From: Betaproteobacteria bacterium
GTDB lineage: Bacteria > Pseudomonadota > Gammaproteobacteria > Burkholderiales > Casimicrobiaceae
DNA length: 31,587 bases
NCBI GenBank assembly: GCA_016717855.1
Contig: JADKEV010000078.1
Coordinates: 1-31,587, forward strand
Direction: 5' to 3'
Below the pieces are notes generated by a model, which had not been told where the DNA came from, did not search any database, and saw only the letters and a program-made list of their open reading frames with translations. This document shows, piece after piece, positions 18,425-26,862 of this stretch. The position numbers and the translations under genes were made by a program. Position 1 is the stretch's first letter; every line of letters begins with the position of its first letter.

Positions 18425-20061
18425 TGGAATTCCAGACGATACTCACCGAGAAGAATTCGAGCCGCTACAAGGCCGCCGGTTGGTGGGAGGGACGCACCCT
18501 CCTCGACGACTTCGACGCCGCGGTGGCCGCCAGGCCCGCGGCCATCGCGGTCGTCGCGCCCGACGGGCAGCGGATGAACTTCGCCGGGCTGGACCAGGCA
18601 TCGCGGCGGGCAGCCGCGCATCTCGCCGCGCTCGGTCTCGAGAAGGGCGACGTGCTGTCGATCCAGCTTCCCAACTGGGCGGAATTCGTCGTGCTGCATC
18701 TCGCGGCGACCCGCCTGGGTGCGGTGACCAACCCGTTGCTGCCGATCTATCGCGAGAACGAGCTCGCGTACATCCTGCGCTTCGCCCGCACGCGGATCGC
18801 GGTGATCCCCGGCCGCTATCGCAATTTCGATTACCCGGCGATGTATGCCGGGATGTGGCCCGAGCTTCCCGACCTGAAGGAGATCTTCGTGGTCGGCGGC
18901 GACGCGCCCGGGCGGATGCGGCCGGTCGCGGAGCTTGGCGCGCCCGCCGCGTCGCCAGTGCCCGCGCGCGTGCTCGACGGCGACGACGTGTCGGCCCTGG
19001 TCTTCACTTCGGGCACGGAGTCGAAGCCGAAGGGCGTCATGCACAGCCACAACACGATGATGTACGGCACCCGCACGATGCCGAAGCTGCTCGGCCTCAC
19101 GCCCGAGGACGTCGTCTGGGCGCCCTCCCCGCTGGGCCACGGCACCGGCTTTCTCTGGGGCATGCGCCAGGCGCTGACGCTAGGATGCAAGCTGGTGCTG
19201 CAGGACATCTGGGACCCGGAGGAGGCGCTGCGCCTGATCGAGGCCGAGCGCTGCACGTTCACGCTGTCGGCGACGCCGTTCGTCAAGATGCTGGTCGACA
19301 GCCCGTCCGCCGGCCAGCGCGACACGTCGTCGTTCCGGTTCTTCGGCTGCGCGGGCGCGCCGATCCCGCGCCAGCTGGGCGTCGAGGCGCACGAGAAGCT
19401 CGGCTGCCAGTTGATCGGCATGTGGGGGATGACCGAGTGCTTCGTCGGCAGCGCTTCGCCGGCGGACGATACGGAGGACAAGCTCTGGGGCACCGACGGC
19501 AAGGCGATGCCTGGCGGCGAGCTCGCGGTCTTCGACGAGACGCGCACGCGGATGCTGCCGCCGGGGGAAATTGGCGAGCTCGCCACGCGCGGCCCGCATG
19601 TCGCGCTCGGCTATTTCAACGATCCCGCGCGGACCGCCAAGGCCTTTTCGCCCGACGGCTGGCTGTTCACCAACGACCTGGCGACGGTCGACGCCGAAGG
19701 CTACATGCGGATCGTCGGCCGCCAGAAGGACATCATCAACCGCGGGGGACTGAAGATCAGCGCGCGCGAGGTGGAGGAGTTCCTGCTCCAGCACCCGCTG
19801 GTGAAGGAAGTCGCCGTCGTCGCCGTTCCCGACGACCGGCTGGGCGAAAAGAGCTGCGCCTTTGTCGTGCCCCGGGGCGCCGTCGAGCCGAAGCTTGCCC
19901 AGCTCGTCGGTTTCCTCGAGGAGCGTGGCATCGCCAAGTACAAGCTCCCCGAATTCCTCGTCGTCATCCCGGCTTTCCCGATGACCCCGAGCGGCAAGAT
20001 CCAGAAGTTCGTGCTGCGCGACGGCGTCGCCGAAGGCACCTACGTGGCGCAGGCGGCATGA
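18421..20061 (+). CDS. AMP-dependent acyl-CoA ligase (cyclohexanecarboxylate-CoA ligase/AliA-like)
   Basis: A 546-residue adenylate-forming enzyme that would activate a carboxylic acid with ATP and CoA. The start ATG overlaps the preceding stop (ATGATG). The phosphate-binding loop is LVFTSGTESKPKGVMHSH (about 193-210). Later motifs are GMWGMTEC, GWLFTNDLATVDAEGYMRIV, GRQKDIINRGGLKISAREVE, and the catalytic lysine Lys526 in MTPSGKIQKF. The N-terminus (YKAAGWWEGRTLLDDFD) and overall layout recall cyclohexanecarboxylate- and medium-chain acyl-CoA ligases. The BadI-like gene downstream supports an alicyclic acid as substrate, but chain acids cannot be excluded. Confidence 0.93.
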   Translation: MMEFQTILTEKNSSRYKAAGWWEGRTLLDDFDAAVAARPAAIAVVAPDGQRMNFAGLDQASRRAAAHLAALGLEKGDVLSIQLPNWAEFVVLHLAATRLGAVTNPLLPIYRENELAYILRFARTRIAVIPGRYRNFDYPAMYAGMWPELPDLKEIFVVGGDAPGRMRPVAELGAPAASPVPARVLDGDDVSALVFTSGTESKPKGVMHSHNTMMYGTRTMPKLLGLTPEDVVWAPSPLGHGTGFLWGMRQALTLGCKLVLQDIWDPEEALRLIEAERCTFTLSATPFVKMLVDSPSAGQRDTSSFRFFGCAGAPIPRQLGVEAHEKLGCQLIGMWGMTECFVGSASPADDTEDKLWGTDGKAMPGGELAVFDETRTRMLPPGEIGELATRGPHVALGYFNDPARTAKAFSPDGWLFTNDLATVDAEGYMRIVGRQKDIINRGGLKISAREVEEFLLQHPLVKEVAVVAVPDDRLGEKSCAFVVPRGAVEPKLAQLVGFLEERGIAKYKLPEFLVVIPAFPMTPSGKIQKFVLRDGVAEGTYVAQAA

Positions 20062-21311
20062 GCACCGGAAACGACTCGCTTCCGGTCGGGCAGTTGCCGC
20101 GCCGCGCGCCCGGCGGGCGGCCGGCGCTCTTGCGCGGTACCCGCGTCCTCGACCTGACGACCTCGCTGGCCGGCCCCTACGCGACGATGTTGCTCGCGGA
20201 CTTCGGCGCCGAGGTGATCAAGGTGGAGCGCCCCGGGATTGGCGACGACTCGCGGGCCTGGACGCCGCCCGCGTACGCCGGCAACGGCCTGTGGTACCTG
20301 AGCGTCAACCGCAACAAGCGGGGCGTCGCGCTCGACTTTTCGCGGCCCGAGGGGCTGGCGCTGTTGCGCCGGCTGATCGCGCAATGCGACGTGCTGGTGA
20401 CCAACCAGCTGCCCGCCGTGCTCGCGAAACTGGGCATCGATTTCGAGTCGGTGAAGGCGGTCCGCCCGGATATCGTCTACGTGTCGCTCACCGGTTTCGG
20501 CATCGGCAGCGGGCGGCAGAACGACCCCTGCTACGACCTGATCGCCGAAGGCTACAGCGGCGTGATGGACCTGACCGGCGAGCTCGCCAATGACCCGCAG
20601 AAGGTCGGCACGCCCGCGGCGGACCTGCTGGGCGGTTCCGACGCCGCGCTCGGCTGCCTCGCTGCCTTGATGGATCGCGCGCGCACGGGCAACGGGCATT
20701 TCGTCGAGGTCTCGCTCCTCGAGAGCATGACCCGCTTCCTCACCCCGCGCATCGTCAGCTACCTGGGCAGCGGCGAGGCGCCGCGACGCTCGGGCGCCAA
20801 GGACAGCGTGATTGCGATCTACCAGCCGTTCGCCACGGCCGACGAGCCCATCACGCTCGGCGTGCCCACGGACACCATTTGGCGGCGGCTCTGCACCGTG
20901 CTCGGCCAGCCGGATCTCGCGGCGGATCCCGGGCTGGCGACGAATGCCGGACGGGTGGCGCGCCGCCGGGAGCTGGTCGCGACGATCCAGCGGCTGTTGC
21001 TGGAAAAGCCGCGCGCGCACTGGCTCGCCGCGTGCCGCGAGCAGAAAGTGCCGGCGGGGCCCATCAATCGCGTCGACCAGGTGGTGGAGGACGCCGACCT
21101 GCTGGCGCGCGGTTTCTTCTACGCCATGGACGATGGCAGCGACAGCGCGCCCATCCCGCAGGTCGGCCTCGGCATACGCTTCGACGGCGCGGCGCCGGGC
21201 TACGACCTCCGCCCGCCGGCGCTCGGCGCCGACACCGCTGCGGTGCTCGCCGAACTGGCGGGCCTGGGGTCCGAAGAGATCGATTCATACAGAAAGTCAG
21301 GAGTCATTTGA
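20058..21311 (+). CDS. CaiB/BaiF family (family III) CoA transferase
   Basis: 417 residues; the ATG overlaps the ligase stop by four bases. Family marks are GTRVLDLTTSLAGPYATMLL, ADFGAEVIKVERPGIGDDSR, YLSVNRNKRGVALDF, YVSLTGFGIGS, the acyl-carrying Asp160 in CYDLIAEGYSGVMDLTG, and KVGTPAADLLGG. These enzymes move CoA between acids without ATP. Having one beside an ATP-dependent ligase suggests CoA recycling between a pathway product and a new substrate molecule, or activation of a second carboxylate. Which acids are used is not visible. Confidence 0.93.
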   Translation: MSTGNDSLPVGQLPRRAPGGRPALLRGTRVLDLTTSLAGPYATMLLADFGAEVIKVERPGIGDDSRAWTPPAYAGNGLWYLSVNRNKRGVALDFSRPEGLALLRRLIAQCDVLVTNQLPAVLAKLGIDFESVKAVRPDIVYVSLTGFGIGSGRQNDPCYDLIAEGYSGVMDLTGELANDPQKVGTPAADLLGGSDAALGCLAALMDRARTGNGHFVEVSLLESMTRFLTPRIVSYLGSGEAPRRSGAKDSVIAIYQPFATADEPITLGVPTDTIWRRLCTVLGQPDLAADPGLATNAGRVARRRELVATIQRLLLEKPRAHWLAACREQKVPAGPINRVDQVVEDADLLARGFFYAMDDGSDSAPIPQVGLGIRFDGAAPGYDLRPPALGADTAAVLAELAGLGSEEIDSYRKSGVI

Positions 21312-22102
21312 TGGGCACCCAACGCAGTTTCCAGACGATCCTATACCGGGAGGAAGGCCCGGTCGGGATCCTCACGCTCAACCGCCCGGACGACGGCAAC
21401 ATGTTCACGCCGGTCACCTGCCTCGAGATCAGGGATTGCATCGAGGATATGCGGCGCGAAACGCGCACCCGCGTGCTCGTCATCACCGGGGCGGGCACCA
21501 AGTTCTTCTGTATCGGCGGCCGCAAGGAAGGCCTGCCCGAAACACTGCTCTATGCGGGCGCGATGCCCACGCTCGAAATGTACGACGCGATCGAGCGGCT
21601 GCAGAAGCCGGTGATCGCTTCGGTCAATGGCTTTGCCGTCGGTGGGGGCAATGTCCTGCAACTCGTCTGCGACATCACGATCGCGAAGGAGAGCGCGGTC
21701 TTCCGCCAGGTGGGACCGATGATGGGGAGCTTCGACGCCGGCTACGGTACCTGGTACCTGGAGGACCTGATCGGCAAGAAGCGCGCGAAGGAAATGTGGT
21801 TCCGCAATCCCAAGCTCAGCGCCGCCGAGGCACTGCAGATGGGATTGATCAACAAGGTCGTGCCCGACGCGGAACTCGAACGCGCCACGATGGAAATGGC
21901 GCTCGAAATCGCCGAGCGCGGCTCGTTCGCGCTCGCCGCGGTGAAGGCGGCCTTCGGCGCGCGGCACCAGGGCGTGGCCGGGCTCGCGCGCCTGACCCAC
22001 GACATGATGCTGCCTCCCTACTACGCCTCGGAAGAAGCGCAGGAACTGGGCGACGCCTTCGCCAACCGCCGCAAGCCCGACGCGGCGAAGTTCGGGCACT
22101 GA
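21311..22102 (+). CDS. Crotonase-fold ring-opening hydrolase, BadI/MenB-like
   Basis: 263 residues with AGGAG seven bases before the ATG; the start shares one base with the preceding stop. It matches the MenB/BadI branch of crotonases rather than hydratases: NGFAVGGGNVLQLVCDITIA, VFRQVGPMMGSFDAGYGTWY (Asp142 and Tyr145 in the signature loop), LIGKKRAKEMWF, and a C-terminal MLPPYYASEEAQELGDAF with RRKPDAAKF. BadI hydrolyses 2-ketocyclohexanecarboxyl-CoA to pimelyl-CoA; MenB does the reverse-type ring closure in menaquinone synthesis. In a catabolic operon without other men genes, BadI-like ring cleavage fits best. The usual GGDQ is GGRK here (69-72), so the substrate may differ. Confidence 0.85.
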   Translation: MGTQRSFQTILYREEGPVGILTLNRPDDGNMFTPVTCLEIRDCIEDMRRETRTRVLVITGAGTKFFCIGGRKEGLPETLLYAGAMPTLEMYDAIERLQKPVIASVNGFAVGGGNVLQLVCDITIAKESAVFRQVGPMMGSFDAGYGTWYLEDLIGKKRAKEMWFRNPKLSAAEALQMGLINKVVPDAELERATMEMALEIAERGSFALAAVKAAFGARHQGVAGLARLTHDMMLPPYYASEEAQELGDAFANRRKPDAAKFGH

Positions 22103-22103
22103 C

Positions 22104-22880
22104 ATGACCGAAGCCAGAGTCATCGCCGGCACCGGCACCGGCGCCAACCGCGCCATCATCGTCACCGGCGCGAGCCGCGGCATCGGCGCCGAGATCGCCG
22201 CCGAACTGGCGCGGCGCGGGCGCCGCGTCGCCTGCCTGTCGCGCACCGGCGCGCGGCCGGATGTCGCGGACGCCGACGCGCTCGCGGAGCGCTTCCTCTG
22301 CATCCCCTGCGATGTCAGCCGCGAGGAAGACCTGCGCGGCGCGTTCAAGCAGGTGGCCGAGCGCGCCGGCGGGATCGGCGGCCTGGTCAACAACGCGGGC
22401 ATCCATCGCGACGGGCCGTCGCGCTCGTTTTCGACGGGGGACTTCGAAGACGTGCTGCGGGTGAACACGCTGGCCGTGTTCGTCGCCTCGCGCGAAGCGT
22501 ATCCGTACCTGGTCGACGCCGGCAGCAGCCTCATCGTCAACATCGGGTCGTTCTTCGACCGGATGGGCGTGAAGGGCGGCGCCGCCTATTGCGCGTCGAA
22601 GGCCGCGGTGGCGGCGATCACGCGGTGCCTGGCGGCCGAATGGGGCAGGAAGGGCATCGCGGTGCTCAACGTCGCGCCCGGCTACATCGAGACCGACATC
22701 AACCGCGACTACCTGAACGACCCGGTGCACGGCGAAAAGGTGCGCGCGCGCATCGCCACGGGCCGTCCCGGAATGCCGGCGGACATCGCGAAGTTCGTCG
22801 CGGTCCTGTTCACCGAGCGCATCGCGTTCCTGACCGGCGAGACCATCTGCATCGACGGCGGGCACTCCATCTCACTCTGA
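22104..22880 (+). CDS. SDR-family oxidoreductase, classical (BadH-like role)
   Basis: 258 residues, one base after the crotonase stop. All classical SDR marks are in place: TGASRGIG (21-28), CDVS at 69-72, NNAG (96-99), Asn121, Ser149 in NIGSF, Tyr162 and Lys166 in YCASK, then NVAPGYIETDIN and FLTGETICIDGGHSISL. It would oxidise a hydroxyl to a ketone with NAD(P). Directly after the BadI-like gene it fits the BadH role (2-hydroxycyclohexanecarboxyl-CoA dehydrogenase), which makes the ketone that BadI hydrolyses. A FabG-like reductase is the alternative. Confidence 0.92.
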   Translation: MTEARVIAGTGTGANRAIIVTGASRGIGAEIAAELARRGRRVACLSRTGARPDVADADALAERFLCIPCDVSREEDLRGAFKQVAERAGGIGGLVNNAGIHRDGPSRSFSTGDFEDVLRVNTLAVFVASREAYPYLVDAGSSLIVNIGSFFDRMGVKGGAAYCASKAAVAAITRCLAAEWGRKGIAVLNVAPGYIETDINRDYLNDPVHGEKVRARIATGRPGMPADIAKFVAVLFTERIAFLTGETICIDGGHSISL

Positions 22881-22889
22881 GGAAGCGGC

Positions 22890-24065
22890 ATGAACGTACT
22901 GGAACGACTGGACGCCTCCCTCTCCTTTCCGGAGCACGAGAAGCAGGTGCTTGAAGCCGTGCAGCGGCTGGCCGCCGAGCGTATCGCGCCGCGCGCCGCC
23001 GCGCACGACGAAAGCGGCGAGTTCCCGTGGGACAACGTGCGCGACATCAACGAGCTGGGCCTGAACTCGATGTTCGTGCCCGCGGCGTACGGCGGCACCG
23101 AGCTGTCGTACTCGGTCTACCTCGCCTGCTGCCGCGAGATCAGCAAGGCGTGCGCGTCGACCGGCATCGTGTGGGCGACGAATTTCCACGCCACCGGCCC
23201 GATCGTCGACTTCGCCAGCCATGAGCAGAAGTCGCGGTGGCTGCCGCGCATCGCCGATGGCGCCATGGTCGCCCTCGCCCTGACCGAGCCGGGCGCCGGC
23301 TCCGACGCCACCGGGATGAAGACCACGTTTCGTCCGGACGGCGAGGACATCGTCGTGGACGGCTCCAAGGTGTTCATCACCAATGGCGACGTCTGCGACG
23401 TCCTGGTGCTGTTCGGCAAATGGGCGCCGCTGGGCGCCGGCCGCGACGCCATCTCGATCGCCGTGATCGAGAAGGGAACACGGGGCTTCAACGTCGTGCG
23501 CAACGAGCGCAAGATGGGCACGCGCGCCTCGAGCACCGCCGCCCTTGCGTTCGACGGCTGCCGGATCCCGCGCGCCAACCTGATCGGGGCGCCCGGAAGC
23601 GGTCTTCCCATGCTGTTCCACTTCCTGAACAAGTCACGGCCCAGCGTCGCCGCGCACGCGCTGGGCATCGCGCGCGCCGCCTTCGAAGACGCCGTCGCGT
23701 ACGTCAACGAACGCGTCCAGTCAGGGCGGCGCATCCTCGAGAACCAGGGCATCCAGTTCATGGTCGCCGACATGGCCACCGATCTGGCGATGTGCGAGCG
23801 CTGGCTCTGGCACGTCGCCGCGCGCATCGAAGCGGGCGAGACCGAAACCGGCCAGGAGTCGTCGATGCTGAAGATGCGCGCCTCCGACCTCGCGATGCGC
23901 ATCACGACCGACGCGGTGCAGCTCTTCGGCGGCTACGGCTACACCTGCGACTACCGCGTCGAGCGGCTGATGCGCGACGCCAAGATCACGCAGATCTGGG
24001 AGGGCACGAACCAGATCCACCGCCAGCTGATCGGCCGCAGTTTCCTGAACAAGCGCCGCGGCTGA
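22890..24065 (+). CDS. Acyl-CoA dehydrogenase (AliB-like role)
   Basis: A 391-residue FAD enzyme, normal for the family, with GAGGAAG before the ATG. It shows ALALTEPGAGSDATGMKT (about 129-145), GSKVFITNGD, RKMGTRASSTAALAFD, ENQGIQFMVADMA, LFGGYGYTCDYRVERLMRDA and the catalytic base Glu371 in ITQIWEGTNQIHRQLIG. It would introduce an alpha-beta double bond into an acyl-CoA and pass electrons to ETF. In the proposed ring pathway it takes the AliB place, making the cyclohexene-type CoA that the first crotonase hydrates. Ordinary short-branched or straight-chain substrates remain possible. Confidence 0.95.
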   Translation: MNVLERLDASLSFPEHEKQVLEAVQRLAAERIAPRAAAHDESGEFPWDNVRDINELGLNSMFVPAAYGGTELSYSVYLACCREISKACASTGIVWATNFHATGPIVDFASHEQKSRWLPRIADGAMVALALTEPGAGSDATGMKTTFRPDGEDIVVDGSKVFITNGDVCDVLVLFGKWAPLGAGRDAISIAVIEKGTRGFNVVRNERKMGTRASSTAALAFDGCRIPRANLIGAPGSGLPMLFHFLNKSRPSVAAHALGIARAAFEDAVAYVNERVQSGRRILENQGIQFMVADMATDLAMCERWLWHVAARIEAGETETGQESSMLKMRASDLAMRITTDAVQLFGGYGYTCDYRVERLMRDAKITQIWEGTNQIHRQLIGRSFLNKRRG

Positions 24066-24103
24066 TGCCGGCGGTCGTCGTCCATCCACAACCAGGGGAA
24101 GCC

Positions 24104-24844
24104 ATGTCACACATACCAAGAACCCGCCGGCTAGGTCTGCTGCTGCCGTCGTCGAACTCGACGCAGGAACCCGAGTTTACCGAAGTGCTGCCACGCTCCG
24201 TCTCGCTGCACACCACCCGCCTGACGCTGACGAACATCGACGCGGACTCGACGGAGCGCATCGTCGAAGAGATGGACAAGGAGAGCCGCAAGCTCGCCGA
24301 TGCCGACGTCGGGGCCATCCTGCTGGCCGCCACCGCGCCGACGTCGCGCAAGGGCCTGGGCTACGACCGCGAGCTTATCCGCCGCATCACGGCTGCGTCG
24401 GGAAAGCCGGCGACCACCGCGTCGACCGCAATGCTGGAAGCGTACGCCGTGCTCGGCATTTCCCGCGTCGCGCTGGCCGCGCCATGGAGCGAAGATGTCA
24501 ACAAGACGGTGGCCGCCTTCATCGAGGCCAATGGCGTGGCGGTCACCAGCCAGGTCGCGATGGGCGTCGTGCGCAACAACGACGTCGGCCGCCTCGATCC
24601 GGAAACGGCCTACGAGTCCGGCCTCGCGGTCGATCGCCCCGAGGCGCAGGCGATATTTCTCGCGTGCGGAAACTGGTGGACGATGAGCATCGTCGAGCGG
24701 CTGGAGCGCGCGCTCGGCAAGCCGGTGCTGACGACGAACATGGTGAGCATCTGGGGCGCGCTCCGGATGCTCGGTCACCGCGAGCCGATCGCGGGCTACG
24801 GCGCGCTCTTGCGCGAACACTTTCACACCCAGGAGGCGCAATGA
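24104..24844 (+). CDS. Arylmalonate decarboxylase / Asp-Glu racemase superfamily protein
   Basis: 246 residues with GGGGAAG before the ATG. The start RLGLLLPSSNSTQEPEFTEV and segments STAMLEAYAVLGISRVALAA, GVVRNNDVGRLDPETAYESG and TTNMVSIWGALRMLGHREPI are those of the maleate isomerase/arylmalonate decarboxylase branch. Maleate isomerases and racemases use two cysteines. Here the N-terminal one is absent (AILLAATAPTS) and the only cysteine in the protein is Cys188 in IFLACGNWW, the same number as the single catalytic cysteine of arylmalonate decarboxylase. A decarboxylase or a single-cysteine isomerase is therefore more likely than a racemase. Its end overlaps the Bug receptor start (ATGA). 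Confidence 0.85.
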   Translation: MSHIPRTRRLGLLLPSSNSTQEPEFTEVLPRSVSLHTTRLTLTNIDADSTERIVEEMDKESRKLADADVGAILLAATAPTSRKGLGYDRELIRRITAASGKPATTASTAMLEAYAVLGISRVALAAPWSEDVNKTVAAFIEANGVAVTSQVAMGVVRNNDVGRLDPETAYESGLAVDRPEAQAIFLACGNWWTMSIVERLERALGKPVLTTNMVSIWGALRMLGHREPIAGYGALLREHFHTQEAQ

Positions 24845-25839
24845 AAGCCCTGCACCGAAGATCCTTGTTCCGCGCCGTTCTCGCAGCCGTCGTTGCGCTG
24901 ACCGCCGCCGCCACCCTGCCGGCCGGCGCGCAGTCGCTCGCCGGCGGCCGTCCCGTCACGCTGATCGTCCCGTTCTCCCCGGGCGGCGGCACCGACATCC
25001 TGTCGCGCACCGTCGCGCCCAAGCTCACCGAAAAGCTCGGCACATCGGTGATCGTCGAGAACAGGCCCGGCGCCGCCGGCGCGATCGCGGCGCAGTTCGT
25101 CGCGCGCGCCGCGCCGGACGGCAGGACGCTGATGGTGGGTTCCACCTCGGAGATCGGCATCAACCCGAGCCTCTATCCGAACCTGCCGTACAACGTTGCG
25201 CGCGACTTCGTTCCGGTCACGGCGCTCGCCTCGACCCCGATGGTGCTGGTGGTGAATCCGGCTTCGCCGATCAAGACCGCCGCGGACCTGGTGAAGCTCG
25301 CGCAAGCGAACCCCGGCAAGCTCAGCTTCGCCTCGGCCGGGGTCGGCAGCGGCGCGCACCTCGCGGCGGAACTGTTCTTCTACGAGACCAAGATCAAGAT
25401 GACGCACATTCCCTACAAGGGCGTGGGCCCGGTGTTCGCCGACATCATCGGTTCGCAGAAGGACATGATCCTCTTCACCTCCCTGCCATCGAGCATGTCG
25501 TTCGCGCGCGCGGGATCGCTGCGGGTCGTCGCCGTTTCGACCAGGGAGCGGGTGCCGCTGATGCCGGACGTGCCGACGTTCATCGAGTCCGGCGTCCCGG
25601 GCTACCTCATGGACTACTGGTACGGCCTCATGGCGCCCGCGGGCACGCCCGCCGACGTGCGGAACCAGATTCATACCGCGGCCGCGGACGTGTTGCGCCA
25701 GCCCGAACTGGTCGAGGCCCTGGCCAAGCAGGGCCTCCAGCCCACCTACCGCACTCCGGATGAGTTCGCGGCCTATATCAAGGCGGACATGGACCGCTGG
25801 GCCGCGGTCGTGAAGGCGGCCGACATCAAGCCCGAATAG
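24841..25839 (+). CDS. Bug/TctC-family tripartite tricarboxylate transporter substrate-binding protein
   Basis: An intact 332-residue periplasmic receptor; the ATG overlaps the preceding stop, and AGGAGG lies in the end of that gene. The signal peptide MKALHRRSLFRAVLAAVVAL is cleaved near PAGAQS. Then come TLIVPFSPGGGTDILSRTVA, ENRPGAAGAIAAQFVARAAP, NLPYNVARDFVPVTALASTP, ANPGKLSFASAGVGSGAHL, THIPYKGVGPVFADIIGSQK, LMAPAGTPADVRNQIHTAAA and the ending AADIKPE. It is the last gene of the operon and probably binds the operon's acid substrate. No TctA/TctB membrane genes are present, as is usual for orphan Bug proteins. Confidence 0.95.
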   Translation: MKALHRRSLFRAVLAAVVALTAAATLPAGAQSLAGGRPVTLIVPFSPGGGTDILSRTVAPKLTEKLGTSVIVENRPGAAGAIAAQFVARAAPDGRTLMVGSTSEIGINPSLYPNLPYNVARDFVPVTALASTPMVLVVNPASPIKTAADLVKLAQANPGKLSFASAGVGSGAHLAAELFFYETKIKMTHIPYKGVGPVFADIIGSQKDMILFTSLPSSMSFARAGSLRVVAVSTRERVPLMPDVPTFIESGVPGYLMDYWYGLMAPAGTPADVRNQIHTAAADVLRQPELVEALAKQGLQPTYRTPDEFAAYIKADMDRWAAVVKAADIKPE

Positions 25840-25864
25840 ACGCGCGGGCGCGTGACGCAGACTG

Positions 25865-25884
25865 GGCGGGCCATGCGGCCCGCC
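25865..25884 (+). terminator. Hairpin ending the acyl-CoA operon
   Basis: A perfect 8-base stem GGCGGGCC-ATGC-GGCCCGCC lies 26 bases after the Bug receptor stop and before the next promoter region. There is no T-run, so termination would rely on the stem strength or on Rho. Its position between two sets of genes supports the call. Confidence 0.55.
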
Positions 25885-25932
25885 AGAGCCCGCGATCGGG
25901 ACCGGCAGCCGTTTGGCAGCCACGAAGCTGTT

Positions 25933-25977
25933 CTTCACGTATCGCAAATTGCGCGGACAGCGGACATCCCGCAAGCT
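25933..25977 (+). promoter_or_regulatory. Operator/promoter region shared with the acyl-CoA operon
   Basis: CTTC (25933-25936), a CGCAA-A-TTGCG palindrome (25943-25953) and CAAGCT (25972-25977) match the block at 15101-15145 in order and exact spacing, 28 of 45 positions identical overall. The region is non-coding and 28 bases upstream of the small membrane gene. TTGCGC, 17 bases, CAAGCT could be a weak -35/-10 pair. The outer inverted repeat seen at 15095-15137 is not present here. Confidence 0.5.
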
Positions 25978-26004
25978 AGCGTCATCCTTGCGCCGGGCAA
26001 CCCC

Positions 26005-26229
26005 ATGAACCAGTATCCCACCATCCAGCTGATCGTCACCCACGGCGACAAGATCGCGATCCTGATCGCCGCCCTGCCCTTCCTCGGCAGCGTCGCCGTG
26101 TTTGCCCTGCTCGCGACGCACTGGCTGGTGCTCGCCGCCGGCATCGTGACCAGCCTGGTGCTGCTGCTCATCATGAAGAGCTACGTCGAACTCGTGCGCG
26201 TCATCTCCGACATGCTGCTGCCCAAGTAG
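26005..26229 (+). CDS. Small membrane protein, two predicted helices, unknown function
   Basis: 74 residues with no family I recognise. After MNQYPTIQLIVTHGDK come two hydrophobic helices, about 17-37 and 40-57, joined by a short THW turn, and an amphipathic tail ending LLPK. The frame is open further upstream to 25852, but that part is arginine-rich, overlaps the shared operator and terminator and looks non-coding, so I start at ATG 26005. The ribosome site is weak. Its stop abuts the next ATG with no gap, so it is co-translated with the EthD-like protein and flavoprotein. It may anchor the flavoprotein to the membrane, but this is a guess from position. Confidence 0.6.
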   Translation: MNQYPTIQLIVTHGDKIAILIAALPFLGSVAVFALLATHWLVLAAGIVTSLVLLLIMKSYVELVRVISDMLLPK

Positions 26230-26862
26230 ATGAGCCACTTCGCCTGGATATCGCTGGTCGATGCTGGCGCCGCACAACTGGCGGCGGCGCAGGCATGGCG
26301 CGACACGTCGCTGCTGTCGCAGGCTGCGGCGCTGCCCGGCGCGCAGAATTCGCATCTGTACTGCGCCTTCAACACCGCGCAGCTTGCCGTAGTGACGCAA
26401 CTCACTGCCGGCGCACCTCGACCCACCGCCGCGCAGCCGGCGCCTGCCGGCATGGTGTTGCGGCAGGACCTGGCGGAACTCGCCTACGAGAAGCTGCAAC
26501 CCGGAACCGACCACCAGGAGGATGCATCGCTTCTCTACAGCGTGCGCTTCACCGTCCCCGGCGACTGGGCCGCGGAATTCGACCGCTGGTACGAGGAGGA
26601 GCACCTTGCGATGATCTACGGCTGCAGGCACTGGTCGATGACGCGGCGCTATCGCTACGTCCAGACCACGCCCGGCGGCCCGACCCATCTCGCGCTGCAC
26701 TACCTGTCCGATGCGCGCGGCCTCGACGCGCCGCAACTGAAGGCATCGCGGGCGACACCCTGGAGAAAGAAGTTCCTGGGCCAGTCCTGGTTCACCGGCG
26801 GCGACAAGATGATCTATTTCCGGCAGACGCTCTGGCCGCAACCGGAAGCCGGCGATGAATGA
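26230..26862 (+). CDS. EthD-like / dimeric alpha-beta barrel domain protein
   Basis: 210 residues starting directly after the previous stop and overlapping the next gene by eight bases. The second half carries the barrel pattern SLLYSVRFTVPGDWAAEFDR and WYEEEHLAMIYGC (about 101-132), followed by HWSMTRRYRYVQ, matching the xDxWYxxEHxxM pattern of EthD-like proteins. The first half has a weaker repeat of the same fold. Such proteins are found beside oxidoreductases of ring compounds, sometimes as small enzymes or ligand binders. The exact role is unknown; coupling to the flavoprotein suggests joint action. Confidence 0.75.
   Translation: MSHFAWISLVDAGAAQLAAAQAWRDTSLLSQAAALPGAQNSHLYCAFNTAQLAVVTQLTAGAPRPTAAQPAPAGMVLRQDLAELAYEKLQPGTDHQEDASLLYSVRFTVPGDWAAEFDRWYEEEHLAMIYGCRHWSMTRRYRYVQTTPGGPTHLALHYLSDARGLDAPQLKASRATPWRKKFLGQSWFTGGDKMIYFRQTLWPQPEAGDE

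Noticed and set aside
18201..20057. The upstream part of a 1036-codon open frame ending in the CoA transferase
   Set aside because: Only the part from 20058 encodes a recognisable protein; the rest is the out-of-phase shadow of the acyl-CoA ligase, so no fusion protein.
25852..26004. Upstream extension of the small membrane gene
   Set aside because: It would translate the terminator hairpin and the shared operator, is arginine-rich, and adds nothing like a signal or domain.
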